A stretch of 15,842 bases of DNA from JACXVD01 sp047975785. Its GTDB lineage: Bacteria; Pseudomonadota; Alphaproteobacteria; Sphingomonadales; Sphingomonadaceae. How positions within the stretch are numbered: the stretch's first letter is position 1; every line of letters begins with the position of its first letter. The notes below the pieces were generated by a model, which saw only the letters and a list, made by a program, of their open reading frames with translations, was not told the DNA's origin and made no database searches. Below, in pieces: positions 8,389 to 13,243 of the stretch. Location of the stretch: contig JBKEEC010000056.1 in NCBI GenBank assembly GCA_047975785.1, positions 1 to 15,842 of the forward strand, read 5' to 3'. The translations under genes and the position numbers were made by a program.

Positions 8389-9195
8389 TCAGGTCCGCAG
8401 ATTGATTATGGTCTGGCTGATCTGGCTGGCGGTGTCGATCGCCTTGGCATTGGCCTGAAAATTGCGCTGCGCGATGATCAGCCCGACCAGCTCCTCCGCC
8501 AGCTCAACATTGGAACGTTCCAGTGAGCCAGTCAGGATCGTTCCAAAACCACTTGATGCCGGGGCACCGTAGCGGGGAGATCCCGATATTGCACTGGCCT
8601 GCCAGTCGGCTGATCCGTTCTGGATCAACCCGCCTGGAGATGAAAACCGCGCGAGGGCAAGTGTTCCGGCTATTTCGGTAGTTCCGTCGGCATAGGTGGC
8701 AATCAGCTGGCCATCCGCATTGGCCCGCAAATTGGCAAATTCCGCACCGCTTGCTCCGGTTTGCGGAATAAGCGCGTCCTGAGGCGTGGTGCTGGTGACA
8801 GTGCCATCTGCCGCAGTCGGCAAAATTTGCAGACGGTGCCCGCTGCTATCAAACACATATCCATCGGCATTCATCGAGAAACTACCGTTGCGGGTGAACA
8901 GCAACTGTCCGGTCTGCGGCACGCTGGTCGTAAAGAAACCATCGCCATTGATGCTGAAATCCAGCGCATTTCCGGTTTGCTCAATCGGGCCAAGCGCGAA
9001 ATCCTGTGTCACCGCCTCAATCGTGGCTCCGATCCCCTGTTTGGAATTGGTGTAACCCGCCCCTGTCACAATATCGCCAAACTCGGTCCGGCTTTTTTTG
9101 AAGCCGGTTGTCTCGGCATTGGCAATGTTATGGGAAATCACACCCAGATCGAGCTGGGCATTTTTCAACCCGTTGAGGGAGATATAAAAAGACAT
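8389..9195 (-). CDS. flgE: Flagellar hook protein FlgE, short form
   Basis: FlgE polymerises into the hook. The start MSFYISLNGLKNAQLDLGVI followed by SHNIANAETTGFKKSRTEFG is diagnostic of FlgE. DFSINGDGFF (79-88) and TRNGSFSMNADGYV (101-114) are the usual domain D1 motifs. The C-terminal helix is NVELAEELVGLIIAQRNFQA (229-248). The protein is only 268 aa, against about 400 in Salmonella and more in many relatives. The stretch between about 115 and 215 is much shorter than normal, so the outer D2 domain looks minimal or missing. Both ends are intact, so this is not a truncation by mutation. The ATG has GGAGAG at 5 nt. It lies between flgD and flgF. Confidence 0.92.
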   Translation of the reverse strand: MSFYISLNGLKNAQLDLGVISHNIANAETTGFKKSRTEFGDIVTGAGYTNSKQGIGATIEAVTQDFALGPIEQTGNALDFSINGDGFFTTSVPQTGQLLFTRNGSFSMNADGYVFDSSGHRLQILPTAADGTVTSTTPQDALIPQTGASGAEFANLRANADGQLIATYADGTTEIAGTLALARFSSPGGLIQNGSADWQASAISGSPRYGAPASSGFGTILTGSLERSNVELAEELVGLIIAQRNFQANAKAIDTASQISQTIINLRT

Positions 9196-9224
9196 GGAAA
9201 CTCTCCGGTAAAAGAAAGAATGGG

Positions 9225-9539
9225 TCAGGCGCCATTCATTGCTTGAGCCATGGCGGCCGGTGCAGCATTTTCGGGGCTTTGCGCAGCGATCAGTGCATCC
9301 AGCTTGTCCGAGATCGCACCAAGCGTCTCATTCATCGCCTTCACCCCTGAAAGGCTGGAAAACTGCGCCATTTGCGCAATCATCTCCTTGTTATCTACGG
9401 GTTCAAACGGGTCCTGCTGTTGCATCTGGACCGTAAGCAGGCGGAAAAAATCCTCCTGCCCCAATTCCCTGTTACTGCGCGCCCTGGCTGTATCTGTGGC
9501 CGGACTTGTTGCGACTGGCTGAAAGGTAATTACGCTCAT
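9225..9539 (-). CDS. flgD: Flagellar hook cap protein FlgD, N-terminal domain only
   Basis: FlgD caps the growing hook and inserts FlgE subunits. This version is 104 aa and contains the conserved N-terminal block: LGQEDFFRLLTVQMQQQDPF (26-45), then EPVDNKEMIAQMAQFSSLSG (46-65). After about residue 85 it ends in a short Ala/Met-rich tail. Salmonella FlgD has 232 aa with tudor-like and fibronectin-like C-terminal domains, which are absent here. Short FlgD proteins are known in alphaproteobacteria. The start overlaps the flgC stop as ATGA, with GAGG at 5 nt. Confidence 0.92.
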   Translation of the reverse strand: MSVITFQPVATSPATDTARARSNRELGQEDFFRLLTVQMQQQDPFEPVDNKEMIAQMAQFSSLSGVKAMNETLGAISDKLDALIAAQSPENAAPAAMAQAMNGA

Positions 9540-9943
9540 TTCATCCTCATTGTTTCAAGCATCAGGTTTCTTGTGGTGGTGAGAGCCTGCATCACATTCT
9601 GATATTGACGCGAGGCCTCCATCATCTCGACCAGTTCGCCATTTTCATCGACCGGGCTGATCCAGATATTGCCATCTTCGTCCGCCAGCGGATGATCAGG
9701 GTCATGCTGGCGCACAGGGGCGGCATCAGACTGGCGCACAGCTACGACGCGCACGCTCGCCAGCCCGCTGGCCACATCGAGCTGACGCGCAAAAACCGGA
9801 CGTATCGGGCGATAGGCATCGGCTTCACTTGTTGCGGCACTGCCTGCATTGGCGAGGTTGGATGCTGCTGCGTTCATGCGCACCGTCTGGGCGGACATGG
9901 CCTGCCGGGCGAGATCAAACATGGTCATGGAAGGGCTGCTCAT
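9536..9943 (-). CDS. flgC: Flagellar proximal rod protein FlgC
   Basis: FlgC is a proximal rod subunit. The 135-aa protein has the expected length. Its N-terminal helix is MFDLARQAMSAQTVRMNAAA followed by SNLANAGSAATSEADAYRPI. Its C-terminal block NGELVEMMEASRQYQNVMQA is typical of the family. The ATG at 9943 shares its A with the flgB TGA stop (TGATG) and follows a GAGGGGTGA ribosome site. The GTG immediately before it is less likely as start. Further in-frame ATGs at 9928 and 9922 would shorten the N-terminus slightly. Confidence 0.94.
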   Translation of the reverse strand: MSSPSMTMFDLARQAMSAQTVRMNAAASNLANAGSAATSEADAYRPIRPVFARQLDVASGLASVRVVAVRQSDAAPVRQHDPDHPLADEDGNIWISPVDENGELVEMMEASRQYQNVMQALTTTRNLMLETMRMK

Positions 9944-10290
9944 CACTCACCCCTCAGCGCACGGGTAATCATATTCACGCGCCCACGGACAAATTCCAGC
10001 GAGGCCGAATAGCCAAGGGCATTTTCAGCAAAAGCTGTCTGCTCTGTTCCCGTTTCAACGGTATTGCCATCAAGGCTGGGCATGAGCGGCACCCGGAAAA
10101 CTCCGGCCTGACCGGCTGCCTCCCCGACCGACTGGCCAGACAGCCGCGCCTCCAGTGCGGAAGCGAAATCAAGATCCCGCGCCTTGTAGCCGGGCGTCGC
10201 GGCATTCGCGATGTTTGACGCAATCAAACCCATACGGTGAGAGCGCAACTCCAGGGCGGCGCCATGAATACCAAATAGTGACTCGCTCAT
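9943..10290 (-). CDS. flgB: Flagellar proximal rod protein FlgB
   Basis: FlgB is the most proximal of the axial rod subunits. The 115-aa protein is slightly shorter than the usual 130 or so. It carries the rod signature RMGLIASNIANAATPGYKAR (19-38) followed by DLDFASALEARL. The C-terminal helix ends NMITRALRGE. The ribosome site AAGGGA lies 5-6 nt before the ATG. It is the first gene of the flgB-motB operon. About 90 nt of leader with a palindrome separates it from a sigma-54 promoter. Confidence 0.93.
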   Translation of the reverse strand: MSESLFGIHGAALELRSHRMGLIASNIANAATPGYKARDLDFASALEARLSGQSVGEAAGQAGVFRVPLMPSLDGNTVETGTEQTAFAENALGYSASLEFVRGRVNMITRALRGE

Positions 10291-10330
10291 TGCAATCCCT
10301 TTCCGGGCATCTGTTCCTTTCCGGTGAGGA

Positions 10331-10349
10331 CGCCGGAATCATTCCGGCG
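10331..10349. promoter_or_regulatory. 19-bp palindrome in the flgB leader
   Basis: CGCCGGAAT and ATTCCGGCG are 9-bp perfect arms around one central base. The palindrome lies between the sigma-54 promoter and the flgB start, roughly 28 to 46 bases after the expected transcription start. It could be an operator or activator site, since Pseudomonas FleQ is known to bind downstream of several of its sigma-54 promoters. It could also be an 8-bp RNA hairpin with a three-base loop in the leader. There is no T tract, so it is not a terminator. Confidence 0.45.
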
Positions 10350-10387
10350 CACCAGACAGAGGTGATGCCATGGTCAGGATTTGGAAA

Positions 10388-10404
10388 AGCAAGGCCTGTG
10401 CCAG
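10388..10404 (-). promoter_or_regulatory. Sigma-54 promoter of the flgB-motB operon
   Basis: On the minus strand the sequence reads CTGGCACAGGCCTTGCT. This matches the consensus TGGCAC-N5-TTGCW exactly, with the -24 GG and -12 GC at the right distance. It lies about 100 bp upstream of flgB in the divergent region. Sigma-54 promoters need an enhancer-binding activator (FleQ, FlbD or FlrC type), and none is encoded in the window. Confidence 0.82.
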
Positions 10405-10544
10405 TTGCAATAAATGGCCAATACCATGAGTTTCCTTGTCTTTTTACGGACAGGCAACGCCGAAAAAATCACAAAACGGCAAGGATTTGCCCTGAAAAAC
10501 TCTGCCGCTTTGCCGTCTTGCAAACCGGAAGGACCGGAATTGCC

Positions 10545-11231
10545 ATGATCATCGAAATTTTTGACGACCCGCTGCCCGCACTTTTTGTCTTTGCAGGCAC
10601 TGTAGCAGCCCTGTTTCTGCGCAGTGGATGGCGTGGCTGGATACAAGTTCTGTATGAATTATCGTGGCTTGTCCGTCCTCCCTTTGACAAGGCACAGACC
10701 AAAGCCAGCCTCTCCGCCTATATTCAGGCGCGGCAGGCAGAAGGGCATTTTCGGGCAGAGCCGAAGCCTACAGGCGATAGCGAATTTGATCATGCAACGA
10801 ATGATCTGGCCAAAGGTGCATCACTCGACAACCTGCTGCACAATTTTGAATATCAGCGCCGGAATCGGAAAGAGGCCTCTGACAGATCCTGTGAAATTCT
10901 GTCTCAGGGTGCGGAAATTGCACCAGCCATCGGGCTTGCCGGAACTCTGCTATCCATGGGAGAATTATCGGTTCTGGCTGCGCATGGCCAGCCCTTTGTC
11001 CCGGCTCTGGGCGATGCAATTGCCACAACCTTATATGGCCTGGTGCTCGCGCATTTTCTGTTCACACCTCTGGCTGGTGCAATAGCGCGCAAGGCCCGGC
11101 TGGAAGATCAGGAGCGGGAAAGCCTGATGAGCTGGCTCTCCGCGCATGTCACACCTCATGACCGGCGAACCGGATATGCTCCTCCTGCTTCTGTCTCTCA
11201 GCATATCTCCGGGCACAGGGCCGCGGCATGA
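10545..11231 (+). CDS. ExbB/TolQ/MotA-like proton channel protein, flagellar-locus type
   Basis: The 228-aa protein resembles the MotA/TolQ/ExbB channel superfamily. It has one hydrophobic segment near the start (about 9-25), a long charged cytoplasmic region (about 45-120), then two membrane helices (about 125-145 and 155-178). Channel motifs are IAPAIGLAGTLLSM with Pro127, and GDAIATTLYGLVLAH with the Thr161-Thr162 pair, ending FTPLAG with Pro175. Three membrane segments and the size fit ExbB/TolQ better than MotA, which has four. The ATG at 10545 puts the first membrane segment at the N-terminus; upstream in-frame codons run into the flgB region. Its stop overlaps the next start as ATGA, so the pair is co-translated. 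It is distinct from the complete motA at 1561-2424. Its exact role is unknown: an accessory stator or an envelope energiser for ring assembly are possible. Confidence 0.78.
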   Translation: MIIEIFDDPLPALFVFAGTVAALFLRSGWRGWIQVLYELSWLVRPPFDKAQTKASLSAYIQARQAEGHFRAEPKPTGDSEFDHATNDLAKGASLDNLLHNFEYQRRNRKEASDRSCEILSQGAEIAPAIGLAGTLLSMGELSVLAAHGQPFVPALGDAIATTLYGLVLAHFLFTPLAGAIARKARLEDQERESLMSWLSAHVTPHDRRTGYAPPASVSQHISGHRAAA

Positions 11232-11656
11232 TCGCAAAACCTTTACATAGCTGGCAGACAAGTTTTGCGGATCTGTGCCTGATCCTGTTTATGCTGGGCC
11301 TGTCATTTGCCCAATCAGCCCCGGACAGGCCAGAACAACAGGACAGTGCAAACCCCCCTGTGATAGCACAGACCGCTTTGGCCATTTTCCGGCCAGATGA
11401 TGGAGCAGATTTACGCCAATGGCTGGATACCCAATCCCCCGACCAGCGGGTTCAGCTGACCATTCAGGCATATTACCAGCGAGGGCATGAGGGTGAAACC
11501 GGCAAACAGGCGCTTGCACTTGCAAGGCAATTACCCCCGGCAACCACAGCCAGAATTGTTCTTGAAGAAGGCACAAGAGATGAAGTGATCGCCGTGCTGG
11601 CCTATGACAGGCCGGAAATATCCAGACATGCCCAAAAGCGCCAGTCTGGCACATAG
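11228..11656 (+). CDS. Small ExbD/MotB-like partner protein (142 aa)
   Basis: No family is certain from sequence alone. A single N-terminal membrane helix, SFADLCLILFMLGLSFA (12-28), has Asp15 at the same place as the proton-carrying Asp of MotB (YADF) and ExbD. The rest would be periplasmic: a proline-rich linker, then a small predicted alpha/beta domain (about 73-128; VQLTIQAYY, ALALARQL, ARIVLE, EVIAVLAYD). There is no OmpA-type peptidoglycan-binding domain, so it cannot anchor as MotB does. The four-base overlap with the ExbB-like gene and the shared logic of a channel subunit plus an Asp-bearing helix support a functional pair. FlgA begins 48 nt downstream, so the pair probably shares a transcript with flgA. 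Confidence 0.68.
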   Translation: MIAKPLHSWQTSFADLCLILFMLGLSFAQSAPDRPEQQDSANPPVIAQTALAIFRPDDGADLRQWLDTQSPDQRVQLTIQAYYQRGHEGETGKQALALARQLPPATTARIVLEEGTRDEVIAVLAYDRPEISRHAQKRQSGT

Positions 11657-11704
11657 CTTGCTTTATAACGCAGCAGTATTTCCTCATTCACAAGGTTCTG
11701 CATA

Positions 11705-12253
11705 ATGCGTTTTTTTCCCGTTTTTCTGCCATTGGCATTTTTCTCTGCCTCGCTGATTTCCGGCTCGCCTGCAGCCCCGGAAGGTTTGCCAGAACAGTCT
11801 TCCCTGCCCATGCAGATTGATGCTGAAGTGGCCCGTTTCACCGGCCATGCGGCAGGTCATCCGGGGGGCGCCATCACCAGAACAGATCCTCGCATCCGTC
11901 TGGCACCATGCCAGCAGCCACTGGCACTGGAATGGTATGGGCGGAGTAAAAACAATGTGCTTGTCCGTTGCCCGACAGCCGGAAGCTGGAGGATTTTTGT
12001 ACCTCTTGTGCCTGTATCTGCCAAAGAAGCAGCATCCGGTGATTCCTCTCCGGTTATGGTGGCCCGCGGGGAAACCGTCACGCTGATAGCCAAAGGCAAT
12101 GGTTTTTCACTGACACGTCAGGCGGAGGCCCTTCAAAGTGGAACTGCCGGAGACTGGATCAGTATCCGGCCGCTTGGAACAGGGCGCAAAGCCAGAGAGA
12201 CCATGCGTGCCCGTATCCTTTCCCCCGGCACTGTCAGCATTACCACGCATTGA
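11705..12253 (+). CDS. flgA: P-ring assembly chaperone FlgA
   Basis: FlgA is a periplasmic chaperone that helps FlgI polymerise into the P ring. The 182-aa protein begins with a Sec signal peptide (MRFFPVFLPLAFFSASLISG). A central region carries Cys69 and Cys89 (LAPCQQPL and VLVRCPTAG), the spacing expected for the conserved disulphide. The C-terminal SAF-like domain reads MVARGETVTLIAKGNGFSLT, GTAGDWISIRPLGTGRKARE and ends TVSI. It is shorter than the E. coli protein of about 220 aa, mostly in the N-terminal part. The ATG has AAGG about 9 nt upstream. It lies in the divergent operon, away from flgI. Confidence 0.88.
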   Translation: MRFFPVFLPLAFFSASLISGSPAAPEGLPEQSSLPMQIDAEVARFTGHAAGHPGGAITRTDPRIRLAPCQQPLALEWYGRSKNNVLVRCPTAGSWRIFVPLVPVSAKEAASGDSSPVMVARGETVTLIAKGNGFSLTRQAEALQSGTAGDWISIRPLGTGRKARETMRARILSPGTVSITTH

Positions 12254-12317
12254 GGTAAAACAGGCAAATATAAGCCGGAGAAATATTGCCGCTCGCTTGA
12301 ACCCCGCCCCTTATACT

Positions 12318-12379
12318 CAATCCCGTTGATGCTGACGCATACGGGATTGGCTTCGCTCAGGCGCCGCGCGGGCTTGACC
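12318..12379 (-). repeat. Palindromic intergenic repeat, copy A
   Basis: Read on the minus strand, this copy contains a 26-nt block (12354-12379, starting GGTCAAGCCC and ending GCCTGAGCG), then 13 nt, then ATGCGTCAGCATCA (12327-12340). Both blocks are identical to copy B at 13099-13151, with the same 13-nt spacing, but copy A has the opposite orientation. The second block lies in the loop of a hairpin whose 9-bp arms are CAATCCCGT and ACGGGATTG. The 9-mer ATATTGCCG occurs on both sides of the copy (12283-12291 and 12400-12408). It lies between flgA and flgM. Confidence 0.75.
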
Positions 12380-12386
12380 ACACCCT

Positions 12387-12412
12387 TAAACCCCGGGGCA
12401 TATTGCCGTTCT
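12387..12412 (+). promoter_or_regulatory. Possible sigma-28-type promoter of flgM
   Basis: TAAA (12387-12390), then 14 nt, then GCCGTTCT (12405-12412) resembles the flagellar sigma-28 pattern TAAA-N15-GCCGATAA with a spacer one base short. It lies 28 nt before the flgM start. A similar TAAA-N14-GCCGGAGA occurs at 12256-12281. The -10 match is only half, so this is a weak call supported mainly by position, since flgM is often under sigma-28 control. Confidence 0.3.
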
Positions 12413-12439
12413 TCTCACTGTAAAGCCATGGAGCGGAAT

Positions 12440-12745
12440 ATGAATCCGATCGAAAATCTGCGATTGTCGGGCCAGTTACGGGCAGGTGAGAGCGCAAAGC
12501 GTGATCCGGCCTCATCTGTCAGGACTTCACCTGCCGAACAGGTCAATCCATCCAGAGACACAAAAACCGGCAATGCTATCAGCACACACTCTCCTGGAAA
12601 CACTGCAGGAACACAGGCTCCGGTTGATCAGGAACGGGTGGCGCAGATCAGGCAGGCTATCAAACAGGGCACCTATCCCATTCTTCCGGCACGAATAGCA
12701 GATGCGATGATCGCGGCGGGCTATCTGCTGCAATATAAAGGATAG
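12440..12745 (+). CDS. flgM: Anti-sigma-28 factor FlgM
   Basis: FlgM binds FliA (sigma-28) and holds back late flagellar genes until it is exported through the finished hook-basal body. The 101-aa protein has a polar, probably disordered N-terminal half. The conserved C-terminal sigma-binding segment is PVDQERVAQIRQAIKQGTYP followed by ILPARIADAMIAAG (61-94). MNPIENLRLSG resembles the usual FlgM start, and the ATG at 12440 has GGAG at 6 nt. Longer in-frame starts (12326, 12329, 12428) are rejected because they run through the intergenic repeat or lack such a site. flgN follows after 3 nt, the common flgMN arrangement. Confidence 0.9.
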   Translation: MNPIENLRLSGQLRAGESAKRDPASSVRTSPAEQVNPSRDTKTGNAISTHSPGNTAGTQAPVDQERVAQIRQAIKQGTYPILPARIADAMIAAGYLLQYKG

Positions 12746-12748
12746 TGC

Positions 12749-13063
12749 GTGATACATATGGTAAAAAACCCGCCTGTCCGGCAGAATCTGCGGCAGATGC
12801 TTGCCCTGCTGGAAGAAGAGCGGCAGGCGCTTGCCTCGCTTGATCTGGAACAGATATTGGGCTGCGCCAATACCAAGCAGCATTTATGCCTGCTGCTGGA
12901 ACAAAATAGCGAAGCCACTCTGGACGAGGAATGTCGCGGCCTGCTGGATGCCGTGGTCAGGCTCAATGCGACCAATCGCAAGCTTCGCAACCTGATTTCC
13001 GCCAATATCCAGTCGCGACTTGATGCCTTGTCTGGTGGCTCTGTTCTTTATTCAGGGGTGTAA
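12749..13063 (+). CDS. flgN: FlgN-like export chaperone
   Basis: FlgN is the cytoplasmic chaperone of FlgK and FlgL. The 104-aa protein is almost wholly helical with long heptad-like stretches (NLRQMLALLEEERQALASLD, then LLDAVVRLNATNRKLRNLIS), the usual FlgN pattern. Sequence identity in the family is low, so the call rests on size, helical character and position straight after flgM. The GTG at 12749 is chosen because AAGGA lies 6 nt upstream. An ATG three codons later is a possible alternative. Its TAA stop is formed by the first bases of repeat copy B. Confidence 0.8.
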   Translation: MIHMVKNPPVRQNLRQMLALLEEERQALASLDLEQILGCANTKQHLCLLLEQNSEATLDEECRGLLDAVVRLNATNRKLRNLISANIQSRLDALSGGSVLYSGV

Positions 13064-13167
13064 TACCAATGTGCGATGAGCATGACTCATCACGCATTGG
13101 TCAAGCCCGCGCGGCGCCTGAGCGTTTCAAACTGCTGATGCGTCAGCATCATGGCAGTTTGGTATTA
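13061..13167 (+). repeat. Palindromic intergenic repeat, copy B (MITE-like)
   Basis: This 107-bp element is bounded by the inverted repeats TAATACCAA (13061-13069) and TTGGTATTA (13159-13167). Inside is a first hairpin with 16-nt arms (13065-13080 and 13086-13101, one wobble and one mismatch, loop CATGA). Next comes the 26-nt block shared with copy A (13099-13124). The second hairpin (13128-13161) has arms CAAACTGC and GCAGTTTG around the shared block ATGCGTCAGCATCA. It lies between flgN and the sigma-54 promoter of the next operon. It could be a non-autonomous mobile repeat or a structured RNA/terminator. It has no T tract and no coding content. Confidence 0.75.
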
Positions 13168-13190
13168 TACGCAAACCCGTAATCCATAAA

Positions 13191-13207
13191 CTGGCACAAG
13201 CCTTGCG
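13191..13207 (+). promoter_or_regulatory. Sigma-54 promoter of the transglycosylase-flhA operon
   Basis: CTGGCACAAGCCTTGCG matches TGGCAC-N5-TTGC exactly and differs from the flgB promoter at only two positions over 17 bases. It lies 36 nt before the transglycosylase start. The expected transcription start is near 13218. A small inverted repeat GGTCA-N8-TGACC (13216-13233) overlaps that start and leads into the ribosome site. Confidence 0.82.
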
Positions 13208-13243
13208 TTTGATCTGGTCAGATGTTTTTGACCGGAGGCACAG

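Noticed and set aside
10474..10490. A possible plus-strand sigma-54 promoter (CGGCAAGGATTTGCC) before the ExbB-like gene
   Set aside because: The distance between the GG and GC elements is one base too short and the second element is TTGCC, so I do not call it. The promoter of that operon remains unidentified.
10155..10544. A long N-terminal extension of the ExbB-like protein
   Set aside because: These codons overlap flgB and its promoter region on the other strand. The translation is basic and low-complexity, and the channel protein starts naturally at 10545.
12326..12439. A longer FlgM starting at 12326 with 38 extra residues
   Set aside because: The extension runs through intergenic repeat copy A and has no ribosome site. 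The ATG at 12440 has GGAG at 6 nt and gives a normal FlgM N-terminus.
13061..13167. CRISPR or transposase-bearing insertion sequence
   Set aside because: There are only two element copies in the window, in opposite orientation, with no regular spacers and no coding capacity. A non-autonomous or structured repeat fits better.
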